A stretch of DNA of 64,000 nt from Euphorbia lathyris. Taxonomy: Eukaryota > Streptophyta > Magnoliopsida > Malpighiales > Euphorbiaceae. The DNA lies in the NCBI RefSeq assembly GCF_963576675.1, contig NC_088916.1, positions 9,439,001 to 9,503,000 on the forward strand. Direction: 5' to 3'. Below, one piece after another: positions 11,459 to 23,126 of the stretch (position 1 is its first letter; the number at the start of each line of letters is the position of its first letter). Under the pieces are notes generated by a model. It saw only the letters and a program-made list of their open reading frames with translations. It did no database searches and was not told where the DNA came from. Made by a program: the position numbers and the translations under genes.

Positions 11459-12250
11459 AGATTTTATGTCGGATAAGAAATGATTGCATCACGGATGATG
11501 TTAGCAAAGTTGTATTTGGGTCAAGTCAACTTCAACTTGTGTAAGAAAATTGACATCAACAAACAACCACGTGCTTCAATATTTATTATTGTCATATATT
11601 TTTAGGTTTAGGTGACCGCTATGGTTACTTTGCTTTTTACAAAGTACCTTTATTTGGTGTGATTTTCACAATTGGATTAATTTTTTGCTTTATGTTGCAT
11701 AAATTATTTAATTCTTTAAATTTATATAAAATATAATCAATTAATTATAGGAGTGAACATGGTCCGGTTCGGTTAAAAAAATCGAACCGAACCTAACAAG
11801 GGGCTATTTTCAAAACCAAATCATACAAAATTCGTTTCGGTTCAATTAAAACTGAAATTATTTCGGTTTGGTCTGATTCGGTTCAGATTAAAACCTAATT
11901 ATTTTTGTTTAAAAAAAAAAACTTAAAAATTATTCTATAATTCCACAAAAAAAAAATTACTGATACAAATTCGTGAAATTACAAATCTCATAACAATAGT
12001 CTAGTAAAATTCAATAGAAAAATAATTTCACAGAAAAATAAATTACAAAATAATTAAAATAAGTCTTCCAAACTGAACATTCTAAACCCGATATTCATCT
12101 CCAAATTCAATTATCAATCTCAATCAACCACATTTGAACTTAAATCAAAGAATTCTGAACCTACAAAATAATAAAGTAAAATCATTAGATAAAAAGAAAT
12201 ACAAAACAAATTACAAATATGAGATAAATAAAAAATTTGTGTTTAAATGA

Positions 12251-14553
12251 TTAGTAAGTATTAGACTTACTAAACATAGGAGTTTCATTTTCACTTGGAT
12301 TGGCAGTAGGATCAGCAGGTACAGGATCACCGAGCGCGAGGTTTTCAAACTCTGTAAAATAATAAATTCAATTATCAATTATAAATATAATTGTTCCTTA
12401 ACTCAAGTTAAATATAAGAAAGTACAAACGGACAATTTTATCAAAATAAATAAATAATAAATTACATGTTCGTATTCTGTCGGCATCATATACATTTTCT
12501 TCCTTAAATAAAGGATGAGGCATTTTCCGAATCCAATCTTGTATGCAAATCAAAGTTTCTGCAACTTCAGGAGATAGAGAACTCCTATAATCATCTAGAA
12601 CTCGCCCACCAGTGCTAAAAGTAGACTCAGAAGCCACTATAGAAACGGGCACTGCTAATATATCTCTAGCCATGATACTAAGAGTAGGAAATCTTGCCGA
12701 ATGAATCCTCCACCAGTTCAATACATCAAACCCTTTAGTATCCTCTACTAATACCTCTTCTAGATATGCATCAAGTTCTGTTCTCTTACCCCCTCTAACT
12801 CCCCCACTGTTCACTCTCAGTTTCTTATGAATTCCATGGAACACATATTTTGGAGGTTCATACTTGCTAGCATTTGATTTTTCCACATCAACCATTTGTG
12901 GCTCAATCAGGACATCACATGCCTTTTCACTCACATCATATACTTTTTGATATTCTTGAAACAATTCAAAAAAAGAACTTTGCATATTATCAAAAAATTT
13001 GGTGCCTAGTGATTCTTCATATATTTGAGTAAGAGAAACCTTAACAACTTCAAATTTTTCTCTTGGGTCAAAAACAGCTGCAAACCAAATGATCTTGTTC
13101 ATTTTAGATGGATCCCCCCGATACTTATCAAAATTTTCCTTCATTCTAACACTCATTGCTCTTAATTGATCATCATCACTCTTGTTCCAAAATTCCAATG
13201 CCAAGTATAAGTTACTAATTTCAGTCCAGAAACTATTAGATGTGACATATTTTGAACCAGAAATTTTTAGTGTGACAATGTAAAATGTTTTCAACATGAC
13301 AGCAATTTTTCTAACAATATCCCAATCCTCAGCTGTAGGCACCCCTTTAGAAAGACTCAACTCGTGAACAAAAATAGGATCTATCATGGCAAACCTCTCA
13401 AATGCTGCCTCAAATTTTTCAGCTGTTGACAACATTAAATAGGTTGAATTCCACCTAGTAGGGAGATCCATACATAGCAAGCTCTTACTCTCTATCTTCC
13501 TATATTTCACACATTCCTTAAATCTTGAAAGTCTTTGAGGAGAAAATCTAACAAATTTTATTGCATCTCTAACCCTTACCACTGACAAATTAACTTCTTT
13601 CAAACCATCTTGTACAACTAAATTAATTATGTGTGTCATGCATCTCATGTGTATGTACTTACTAGATGAAACTGAAGTCCCCCATTGCACAAGAATATTT
13701 CTCACATAATCAACAACAACATTATTTGAACTAGCATTGTCAACAATAATAGTAAACACTCGCTTAATTTCCCAATCATTCAAATAATTCTCAATTTACA
13801 TCCCAATATCTTGGCCTTTGTGTGAATCTATCTTAACAAAACTCAAAACTTTCTTTTGTATAACCCAATTACTATCAACAAAATGAGCAGTAATAACCAT
13901 GTAATTATCTCTAGCCACTGAGGTCAAAGTATCAGTTGTTATTGAAACTTTATGAACATGTTCTTTCAAATAATTTTTCAATTTGTTTTTTCCTCAAAAA
14001 ACAATTTAGAACAGTCTCTACTAGCAGTCCATCTAGAAAGAATTTTTAACTGTGGACAACATATTGCAAACATTTCTTTAAACCCTTCAGTTTCTACAAC
14101 TCTAAAAGGTTGTTCCTCCTTAATAATCCATTTAATTATGCTAGCTCTCATTGCTAATTGATCGAATTTCCAAGTAGTTAAAGTACCCGGAATCGGATTC
14201 TCACTATCCCCAAACCCAGAAAGAGAATGTTGCAAAGATAATTAGCTTTGTTTTGCTTTGTTATTTTCAGGGTTTTTCATGCATTTCTTCATGTGGGTTT
14301 TAAAGGTAGTTGTCCCACTTGTAACTACATACACATAGCTTTTCTCACAATAGTTACACTTACCTCTAGTTTTTCCATTTCCAACATCGATCAGAGTAAA
14401 ATGTTTCCAAACTACTAATCTTTTTGCCATCTTTTTGCCATTTACCTTGCTTTCAACCTCAATCACAGTAGTATTCGAATCATTTGCCTCATCTCTATTT
14501 TCTTCCTCGTCAAGGTCAATTGAAATTGGAGGAGGATGCATTGATTTTGACAT
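12251..14553 (-). pseudogene. hAT transposase, BED finger and dimerisation domain, broken
   Basis: The N-terminal part (14553-14242) starts MSKSMHPPPIS and carries a BED zinc finger (VWKHFTL, CNYC, then H...C near KTHMKKC). The next piece (14235-13978) has FDQLAMR and a SRDCSKLFFEEK block; then HVHKVSITTDTLTS (13981-13796); then the catalytic-core region VDNASSNN, RCMTHIINL, LPTRWNSTY, and the C-terminal dimerisation segment with ILAVPVSIVASESTFS (13783-12467). Breaks: in-frame TAA at 14242-14244, a 1-nt frameshift in an A-run near 13983, and in-frame TAA at 13796-13798. A probable last exon lies at 12251-12349, joined from 12466 across a GT-AG intron (12350-12465). Otherwise full length, so recently inactivated. 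Confidence 0.88.
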
Positions 14554-15255
14554 CTAAAACAAATTATAGAAGAGAATATAATCAGTTTAGTTAGAATGGT
14601 AGGATCAAGATAAGAAACTAAATGACATGCTTAAAAACCCATTAGACAAAGCTAAATTTTTATAATCAACGTACTAAATAATATTATATCAAATACAAAA
14701 GTCATTTAATTTTTTAAGTAAAATACAATAACCAAAATGTAATATTTTTCAATTATGGCTGTGATGTTTATGTTTTTCAGGATAAAGTAAAAGTTAAAAA
14801 AGAAACACCTATATTGTCCAATCTGTAAATGCAGTCTTGTTTAAGAAAATTTACAAATATGAGTCTGAGGATTGAACAGATTGCAAGCAAATAAAGGATC
14901 TCTGACTCAATCTTTTGAGATGAAATTAATCGTATTAGACTATTATTAGCATCCACAATCGGGGCATAAAGGATTTCTAATATATTTTCATTCCTTAATT
15001 TAACTACTATGTGTCTTTCTTTTTTTTTTGAGAGAATTCAAAAACTCAATTTAGGTTCCTTCTGATTGTTATTTTTATTGCATAAAGTCCAAAAAAAAAC
15101 TCAAAATTTTCTTCAAAAGAAATCAAATAGATTAGAAATCAAAAGAGTTTGAACTTCACTACTGTAACAATGGTATTAACTGATAGAATCAAAGAACCGA
15201 TTATAGATAATGTTAATTAGAGAATAGACCTAAGAAGAGAGACATACCAAGATAG

Positions 15256-15413
15256 ACAAAGAACCACAAAAATCAAAATTAAGTAAACACATACATACAT
15301 ACTCTGTAATTAAGTAACTACACAAAGAACCACAAAAATCAAAATTAAGTAAACACATACATACATACTATGTAATTAAGTAACTACACAAAGAACCACA
15401 AAAATCAAAATTA
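15256..15413. repeat. 66-bp tandem repeat inside the hAT 5' region
   Basis: The unit 'caaagaaccacaaaaatc...' begins at 15257, 15323 and 15389, giving about 2.4 copies of 66 bp. It lies between the putative promoter end of the hAT element and its transposase start. Confidence 0.85.
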
Positions 15414-16166
15414 ATAACAACAAGAGAGACATACCAAGATAGAGTAGTAGAGTCGGATCAGTGGCGACGGTGAAAAATTTCGCGGCACCGACGATGGGAG
15501 GGAGTTGAGGCGAAGGCGGCTAGGGTTTTTTGAAGGGTGAGTGAGAGAGAATGTGGTGTGGCTATGTGTGGGTGGGCTGTTTCTGTCGATTGATTTAGAT
15601 AGATAGGGAAAAGAAAGAAATATCTCACACACACACACCACACGTGACACAGCTGTAAAACTATTAATTAAATGGATTTCGATTTGTTCGGTTTTTAATC
15701 GAACCAAACCGAAAACCGAAATCCTTAAAAATCAGAAACCAAACCAAACCAAACTAAGAATGGTTAGGACTGGTTCGTTCGGTTTTTTCGGTTTTCGATT
15801 CGGTTTTGATCACCCCTAATTAATTATTCAGTTATAAAAAAAAAGTTAAAATGTGAAAATATATTGTATCTTAAAAAAAATTAAGATTAGGACATGTGTT
15901 AGAGAAAACAAATTTTACAGTTGAGAATGTAAAAACTTCATTTCTAATCTATTCCGTGAATTATGTAATATAATAAAACATCGATAAATGTATATCTTTG
16001 GGACCGGAAAAAAATATTCATCAAGCGAGATTATTTATTTATCGATAAATGAATAAATTATTCATTTATCGACAAAACAATATTTATTATTTTATAGATA
16101 ATTTTTCATTATAAAATACATACATTGTATGTGGAACTATCCTAGCTAGAATGATGTAGTTATAGA

Positions 16167-16352
16167 ATCACTACAGACGAAGAAATTATCCAGTCAATAA
16201 TGAACAATGATGATGGAAATGATCCAGCATCAGATGATAGTTGCGTTGTCGCAAATGTATCGTCAAAAGAGGTCTTTCAAGCAATGGTCACCTTAAACAA
16301 CTACGTGCTACAACATGAGCAAAATATACCAGAAGTTGTATTTGCATTATAA
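16167..16352 (+). pseudogene. C-terminal tail of a pogo-like transposase
   Basis: The frame reads ITTDEEIIQSIM, an acidic DDGNDPASDDS stretch, then SSKEVFQAMVTLNNYVLQHE and a stop. This matches the acidic, helical tail of plant Tigger-type transposases. It opens just after a TATAG that could be an old splice acceptor; the DDD catalytic part is gone. Confidence 0.5.
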
Positions 16353-16461
16353 AAAGTTAAAGATGGTGTTCATTTTGGTTTAGGTGGAAAGAAAAACAAT
16401 CAACTATAAATGTATTTTTCAGAAGAAATGACTTCTAGTTGATTGATGGAAAGATTTTGGT

Positions 16462-16484
16462 CTATATATATATATATATATATT
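16462..16484. repeat. (TA)n microsatellite
   Basis: A short dinucleotide run within the pogo-like relic. Confidence 0.8.
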
Positions 16485-16689
16485 ATTCAATTATTATTAA
16501 TTTATATTTTTATTGGGCTCTTAAGGATTGAAATATTTTTATTACTTAATGCATTTAGCGAGGTTATTACTTTAGCCCATTGGCCCAAGTCGAGACCGAA
16601 CGAATTTATTATATAAACGAGGTTATTACTTTATCGAACATTCATTTATCGAGGTTTAACTGTAATATTTTAAGGCACGAACACATCTT

Positions 16690-16865
16690 TTGCATGTAAC
16701 TTACATTTTTTTTTGTAACTGAGTAATTAATAGATTACATTTTACGCATGTTCAATGGGCTAGCTGAACATTTTATCCAAATTGAATTGGAACACTTTGA
16801 AATTTCAGGGATCAATCAAACTTTTGGAACAAATTCATGAGACAAATGATGTACTAAGCCTATAT
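16690..16865. repeat. Half copy of the foldback family at 33992
   Basis: It shares 'gtaactgagtaattaatagattacatttt', 'gctgaacattttat' and 'caaatgatgtactaagc' phrases with the right arm of 33992-34474. Only one arm is present. Confidence 0.5.
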
Positions 16866-16984
16866 TTTCATGTTGAATTTATTTACACCATAAATAGATA
16901 AATTAAAATATTTCAAGGAAGATTAAAATCCAACATAACTCCAAAAAAAACTCTCGTCTTTTCCTTATTTAGATTTGGCGTAAT

Positions 16985-17515
16985 ACACAAATAACCCCCT
17001 GAACTTGTTCAAATATTGCAACTACCCCCTCCAACTTTCAATTGTAGCAACTTACCCCTCAAATTTATCCAATTGTAAAACATAACCCCTCAAACTTGTT
17101 CAATTGTAAAACAGAACCCCAAATTGCTAGCACGGACTGCAATTGAAGAAACACGTGAAATACAAAAGCTGCAAACGCTCGTGGAATGTGATAATCAGAT
17201 CTTTAGACCCCAAAAAAATCAGTATTTAAGTAACCAAATCCTCAATTCTTCAACTTCTTCTTCAACTTCTTCTTCTTTTTGTTATTGATATTCGTTTTTT
17301 AATGATTTCTTGATTCAAAGTTTTGGGATATTATGTGGGCGACAATGTGTTTATATGGAGAAATAGCTCCATTGAAGATTTCATAGCGTGATACGAATTC
17401 GGGGAAATATTTTTATGGTTGCTTCAAGTACGGGGTAAAAAAAATCTCAATTTGGGGTTATGTTTTACAATTGTACAAGTTTGATGTTGCTAAAATTTAC
17501 TCCATAATTTATAAA
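16985..17515. repeat. Foldback repeat ('ccccctgaacttgttc')
   Basis: Left phrases 'acataacccctcaaacttg' and 'gaaccccaaattg' return inverted at 17445-17490 as 'caatttggggttatgtttta' and 'acaagtttgatg'. A non-coding inverted repeat. Confidence 0.5.
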
Positions 17516-18130
17516 AGCACTAAAATGTGAATCCATTTGAATAAAAATTTACAAATAAACATTTAATTGTAAAATTTAACTTTTTGATTATGAACGATAT
17601 GAGAGGCATAAGTTCCACACACACACACAAAAAAAAAAAGTGTAATTTCTGTTTAAATTGTTAGATTCAAATTGGTTCACATTTTATCAATTTTATATGT
17701 TAGATCCCGTTTATTTGCACGAAGATATCGTGTCATGGAAAATATTGGTAAGAGATTTTTTTTTGAAAATAAAATATTTTCCGGTGTATATTATCAGAAA
17801 ATGGAAAGAAGTAGTGGGTGTGATCCCTATTTTTTAAAAACGGAAAGAAGAAATAGAATAAGGTTAAATAATTAATTAAGATGTTTTATTATTTTCAAAT
17901 GGGTAAAATATTTTCTTTAATTTCTTCATTTATTTTTTTGTTGCTAACTTAAAATTTTCGTTAATTTATTATTCTAAGCAAATAATTATCAAGATTTTTT
18001 TTGTAAATTTTTTTCGACAGATAAACAGAACCTCAGTGGATAAATATTTACCAAGTCATAGGTTAGAGCATAAACACTTATTTTTATTAAGTAAAAAGCC
18101 TTATATTACTTTGAAAAATGTGATACTGGT
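17516..18130. other. Spacer with repeat scraps
   Basis: Contains a short (CA)n run near 17618 followed by an A-tract, and a 'cgtttatttgcacgaa...aaaatattttccgg' phrase that resembles common plant MITE text. No gene is seen. Confidence 0.4.
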
Positions 18131-18149
18131 GATGTACGCAGTGCCGAAA

Positions 18150-18745
18150 CCAGAAACTATGGCAGAATAGGCGGTGCAGACCGCATGAAGAAATTTGGTT
18201 GGTGAGCATCTTTGTCCAGGAATGGCGAGAGAGTCAGATAGCCTGCCTTTGATGCAGAATTCCACACAGCAACGTGTGGTGACGAGATGGACGAAACCTG
18301 CAAATAGGCAGTTGAAATGTAATTTAGATGGAGCTTTATTTGCAACAAAGGCGAGATGTGGATGCGGTGCGGTGTTACAGAATGAAACAGGTGAATTTCG
18401 AGCGGGTATAAGCGGGTAGATTACAGGCTTACATTCGGTGTGGATTGTGGAAGCTCTGACATTACGGTCCAGCCTATTATGGGCACAAGAGCAAGAAATG
18501 AGAAATTTGATTCGAAGACGGTTGTTATTAATATGGTCAATTCAGATGATTTATCACTCTTTGAAACCTTAATTAACGACTGTCAAGATTGTATATGAGA
18601 TATGAACTATACAGTGTCCTATGTTTCCTGTCTGGCGAATAGAACAACACATAAAGTAGCGAGACATGCTAATATTTTTCACTTTACCATTATGGCTTGT
18701 TTATGTAATTGTCGAGGACATTTCGTCTCTTTAATTCAATGATTA
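18150..18745 (+). pseudogene. LINE RNase H domain relic
   Basis: Frame 18195-18419 reads WTKPANRQLKCNLDGALF, then GCGAVLQNETGEFRAG. This is the start of the RNase H domain that ends plant L1-type ORF2, with Asp at LDGA. Downstream, after a stop, text matching VEALTLRSSLLWAQEQE can still be read, followed by further stops and shifts. In an intact LINE this domain degrades RNA in the RNA/DNA hybrid. No reverse transcriptase precedes it, so it is a 5'-truncated, decayed insertion. Confidence 0.65.
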
Positions 18746-18822
18746 TTTCGTATACAAAAAACTCTTATATTATGTGGTTCTTTTAGATTCTTCCATCAAC
18801 TTTGAAATGTTTTATACATTAA

Positions 18823-19488
18823 GGGTACGTTTGGTAAGACGTAATGGACTTCGTAATGGAATGCCCATTACATCAAAAGCAAATTACTATGTTTGGATGC
18901 AATTTTTAATTTTATTGGAATGTAATGAGAAAACCTTAGGTTACATTTTGTTCAATAAAACTTGTAATCCTCATTACATAGAAAAACGAGTTGAATTTTC
19001 ATTACATCCAAACCATGTAATCCTAATTGTTAGTCTCAAAGCTTCTTAACCTCTCATTTATCAAATCTCACACCTCAATCTAACCTCTTATCATTTTCAA
19101 AAACGCAAAAAGTAGAAAAACATGAAAATTTTAAAACGAGAGCAAAGTAATTATAATATATATATATATATATGCACTAATTAAATTGATTTCAGCTAAT
19201 CTAATTTTGTATTTGATTTTGATTCTTTTTTTTTTTTGCATTTTTCGTGTTTTTCGTTTTTCACTTCATCTCATTTTTTATGTTATCATGTTTTTCGTTA
19301 ATTTTAATTGTGCAAATAAAATTTTATGATTATATTTATTTAGGCAAACATAAATATTGTAATAGCAATTACATTTCTTCATTTTCTTTTTATTTAACAA
19401 CCAAACACGGTAATGGAATCACCATTCCATTTCATTACATTACAAGTTTAATTACATTACATTGCATTACGGCATACCAAACGGACCC
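18823..19488. mobile_element. Tourist-like (PIF/Harbinger) MITE
   Basis: The ends gggtacgtttggtaagac and gcataccaaacggaccc are inverted. TAA lies directly outside both (18820-18822 and 19489-19491), the 3-bp duplication expected of PIF/Harbinger. Arms continue inward with 'gtaatgga...cattac' words. No transposase. Confidence 0.8.
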
Positions 19489-19491
19489 TAA

Positions 19492-19677
19492 GGGTCGTTT
19501 AGCTACTTGTTGTTTGATGTTCTTTTTTGTTGATTACTGTTACGATTTGATGTTTGCCTTTAGAAAATGCTGCTTTCCAAAAAGCAAAAATTCTCTGTTT
19601 TATAAAAAAAACTACCTTTCAGCTGTAAAATGTAAATAGGAGAACATGAGATGAAAAATAGGTAATCAAACACACTC
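19492..19677. repeat. Small MITE-like element abutting the Tourist copy
   Basis: Ends gggtcgtttagctac and gtaatcaaacacactct are imperfect inverted copies. Short and non-coding. Family uncertain. Confidence 0.4.
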
Positions 19678-19679
19678 TA

Positions 19680-20110
19680 AATATATATCGAATATTAAGT
19701 TAATTTTATGAAATGAAAATTTGTTTTGGAATTAAATATTCAATTATTAACACCCATTAGAATTGAATCTTGCATGCTCATCTTGACCATATTTATCAAA
19801 CCCCTTGACAAGCTAAATGGATTTAGGAATAATTAATATTAATAGTATATAGTTAGGAGACTTGGACTTGTCACTTTATGGAAATATAATAATCTTACTA
19901 TAATATTTTGAATTGGGACAGAATTGATGTCTCAGAATTATACTACTTGCATATACTTTTTTTTTTTATTGAGGGGAAATAATTTATTATTTTCAAACCA
20001 ACTGAATTATCCAAGATCCATAAATTCTCACGTATATGTTAGTTTTGGATATTTTTAATTAGTTTGTACTGTTATTGAATGATATTTAGAGGCTTTATCC
20101 AACATGATAG
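19680..20110. other. AT-rich spacer, nothing recognised
   Basis: No coding signal and no repeat structure that I can follow. Confidence 0.5.
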
Positions 20111-20118
20111 GTTCATAG

Positions 20119-20273
20119 TTTACGATTTTGCTTCGCAATGGAAACAACTGCTAAGAGTACAATTAGCAGTTGCTTCCACTGTTATGATAATTGCTTAGCA
20201 GTTGCTTTCACTGCTAAGCAAAATCACAAACTGCTAATTGATAGTTCCTTCCACTGTTAAGCAAAATCGTAAA
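20119..20273. repeat. 155-bp hairpin element with 15-bp perfect ends
   Basis: The first 15 bases (tttacgattttgctt) are the exact inverse of the last 15 (aagcaaaatcgtaaa). Between them are repeated, alternately oriented 'agcagttgctttcactg' units. A MITE-like or self-folding unit of unknown family. Confidence 0.65.
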
Positions 20274-20819
20274 TTACAAAGACAATTGTTTAGCATTTAT
20301 TTTCTCTGTTCTCATAACCAATTTCAGCAGGTAATGATTTATCTTGCAAAATTACATAACTAGACTAGTTCAATTATTCTTTGAATTATTTTCCTAAATA
20401 TATTTATGTATGGGTCTTCTCGCCACTGGTTCAAATAAAAACAACTATGAAAATTAAGCTAAAGAATAATCCAAATGTTCTCTTATTCAATTAATTCATT
20501 TGATTTTTGCAACTAACCTTCACGCGACTGGCTTATGAGTTTATGTCATAGAAATTTTTGAACTCCGTTGAAGAAAAACTATTATTGAAGTGGAGTGAAA
20601 AAATGGTTAAATCATAATATATATACTGTGGGTATTTTAGTAAAGTCTAATTTAAAATATCTGATTTGGTAAGAGATAGTGTAATAGGTCTTAATATATA
20701 AACAAATCTATCAATTGAGTAGTTTTGTAAATTATCCTAAAACAAAATATGATTAGTTAAATTAATGAAATTAAAGAGTTAACACGTTAGATTTAAGATA
20801 ATAATTTTTGGCCTAATAC

Positions 20820-21335
20820 ATCGCCAGCTCCCTGAACTTGTCCAAAGGCTCCATGAACTTTGCAAGTGTCTTACCAGCTCTCTAAACTTGCTTATTTCGT
20901 ATCATCAGCTTCCTAAACTTGTCCATAAAGTATATTAGCTCCCTGAACTTTGTAAGTGTCTCACCAACTTCCTAAACGTGCTTATTCTGCAACAATTAAA
21001 TACAAAAACCATAATACTATATCTCGATCCTCATTCTTCAATCTCTCAAACCTATAACACTAACTCTTCGAATAGGTTGAAATGTAGGAGAAGCGAAAAA
21101 ATTACCTCTCGAATAGATGAAAACATATTTTTAGAATTTAGGTTTAATAAATTTTTGTATTTAGTTGTTACAGAATAAGCAAGTTTAGGAAGTTGGTAAG
21201 ACACTTGCAAAGTTCAGGGAGTTAATCTATTTTTAAGGACAAGTTTAGGGAGTTGGTGATACAAAATAAACAAGTTTAAAAAACTGGTGAAACACTTACA
21301 AAGTTCAGAGAGTCAATCTAATAATGTATTAAACC
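20820..21335. mobile_element. Foldback MITE, 'tccctgaacttg' family
   Basis: The ends ggcctaatacat and atgtattaaacc are inverted, and an 8-bp repeat, taattttt, flanks both sides (20812-20819 and 21336-21343). The arms carry paired 'agctccctgaactt' / 'aagttcagggagtt' phrases. Probably Mutator-type by its long arms. Related relics at 30092-30325 and 33992-34474. Confidence 0.7.
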
Positions 21336-21343
21336 TAATTTTT

Positions 21344-22260
21344 CAAATTCTAAGTTATAAGGATATATTCCTATAGATTCTATTAGAAAGAAAATTAATA
21401 TTGATTTGAGTGATTAAAATTCTCAAATCGCTTAAATTAGATTTTAGATTCGAATTTTAATATATATCTAAATTTTTAATTGGGACGTCATTCTTGTAAG
21501 AAACTCTAAAACCGAAAAATCAGATCAATTATAAAAAAAAAAAAAATTATTAAAATAAAAACAAAATTTAATAATTTTTAAAATGACCCGAAATGGTAAC
21601 ATAGGATTGCAATTTAATTTAGACTACATAATAGTCGGAGCATGTAGGACAATTAATTAGTACGACTGAAGATTTTCTGTAGAATATAAATAATTAAATA
21701 AGGACAAGAGTTGATTGCATCATTGATGATGTCAGCACCGTTTACTTTTAGTCAATTCAAGCTTCAACTTGTGAAATATATGATTTTCATGTTCAATTCA
21801 TTTATACCATAATTAAATAATTTAAACATTTTAGACGTTTCATTAAAAAAATTAGTATTTTCTCCTGTTAAAATAAATTTATTTTGCTCCGTACACTAAA
21901 GCTTTAAAATTAATTACAACATTAAACTATTAAAATTATCAATTAAATCCCCGAATTAAATAAAAATCTTTAATTGAATTATTATTTTAAACAAAAATCA
22001 TCAATTAAGTTTTCATAAAAAACCATTTAGTTTAATAATTTCAGATGCTATTTTCTAAACTTTTTTGAACCAATACAGAGATTGTTACAGTCCATATTAA
22101 ATAATAAAATTTTTTGATTTTAGAATAAAATGAAAACTCAATCGATGATTTTTTCTTAGTTGAGAGTCTCAATTGATTATTTTAATAGTTTAAAGTTCTA
22201 ATTAATAAATGGATGTAAAAAAGCTTAAAGTATTAATTGGCTTCTCAATTATAAAAAAAA
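21344..22260. other. Spacer with foldback relics
   Basis: Contains text related to 25400-25520 (an 'agattcgaattct' phrase) and, at 21880-22220, an inverted repeat of the 'atcaattaaatccccgaatt' family also seen at 33085-33935. No gene. Confidence 0.45.
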
Positions 22261-22273
22261 CTAGTCGAAAACC

Positions 22274-22290
22274 CGTGCGATGCACGGGGT
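22274..22290 (-). terminator. Helitron 3' hairpin
   Basis: On the minus strand the sequence CCCGTGC-ATC-GCACGGG forms a 7-bp stem just before the CTAG end. In Helitrons this hairpin marks termination of rolling-circle replication. Confidence 0.85.
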
Positions 22291-22649
22291 ATGAAACTTT
22301 TATATAATTTAGATAAATAAATAAATTGACATATTTACTTTTAAATAATTTTATATCATGCTATGAAAAAAAATTATATTATGTATATTTGAAATTAATA
22401 TATATTTTTTAATGATAATTCAAATTAAATTAATTTTAAAAATAATTGACTACTTTTTTTTATAGAAAATTAATTAAAGATGAATGATTTATTTATTTTT
22501 ACAAAATTCAATGATTTGTATTTTTTATGAATTTTAATACATTTTCATATTCCAAATATTCTGTAAAACAATAATAATAAAATAGCAGACTAATTAAGAA
22601 ATATATTAGAATATAATAAAAAACCAAAAATTGAATTAAACTATAATTA

Positions 22650-22775
22650 AAATTAAATATTATATTTACGATACAAAAGAATTACAATATAGGTTAAACA
22701 AAAATTGAATTGAACTACAATTAAAATTAAATATTATATTTACGATACAAAAGAATTACAATCTATGTTAAAATG
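22650..22775. repeat. ~70-bp tandem duplication in the Helitron
   Basis: The phrase 'aattaaatattatatttacgatacaaaagaattacaat' occurs twice, about 72 bp apart. Confidence 0.7.
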
Positions 22776-22964
22776 GAAACAACATTAATATATTATTCTA
22801 TAAACTATTACAATCAATACTTTTCTAATATTGCATATGAAGAAACTTTATCAATTCAATATGTTACATATAAAAAAAATAAAATTCGTAAGAATTAGTC
22901 ACAAATTCATCTTGATGATAATTATTTTAGTTGATGGAATTTCATGATCACCAAGTATTCGAAT

Positions 22965-23126
22965 TCAATTATTCATTCTGCTACAATAACCCAATATATC
23001 TAATTGAATCAGTTTAAGATGATGATTTCTCCTATTTTCATCTCGTAATATCTCATCAAGACATTCGATCAATTTGTTCTTCATTCTTTCATTGTATAGA
23101 ATATCAGCTATACTCGCAGATATCAC
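22965..23126 (-). other. Coding-like fragment inside the Helitron
   Basis: A 53-codon open stretch on the minus strand has a charged, helical composition (ADILYNERMKNKLIECLDEI and LRDENRRNHHLKLIQLDILG) in otherwise stop-filled AT-rich DNA. I do not recognise the family. It could be a captured exon fragment or chance. Confidence 0.25.

Larger units (their letters stand above)
11748..15818 (-). mobile_element. hAT transposon, nearly complete
   Basis: The 4.07-kb element has short inverted ends (taggagtgaac on the left, gatcacccccta-type on the right, read tcacccccta/tcacccta with one difference) inside an exact 8-bp duplication, attaatta (11740-11747 and 15819-15826). Both subterminal regions (11762-11890 and 15675-15810) are packed with ggttcggtt / aaccgaacc words, the usual transposase-binding arrangement in hAT elements. 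Inside, on the minus strand, lies a BED-finger transposase related to the RICESLEEPER/DAYSLEEPER group. The transposase frame is broken, so the copy is probably non-autonomous, though its ends look mobilisable. Confidence 0.92.
15968..16668 (+). mobile_element. pogo/Tigger-like element relic
   Basis: The left end reads acatcgataaatgtatatctt and the right end inverted reads acctcgataaatgaatgttc, with TA at both edges. Paired 'cgaggttattact' phrases follow inside. This is the usual plant pogo-type end (cctcgataaat). Only a short piece of the transposase 3' end remains (16167-16352). Confidence 0.65.

Noticed and set aside
17672..17875. 67-aa open frame as a gene
   Set aside because: The text ('aaaatattttccgg', 'tttgcacgaa') matches common MITE sequence and there is no domain.
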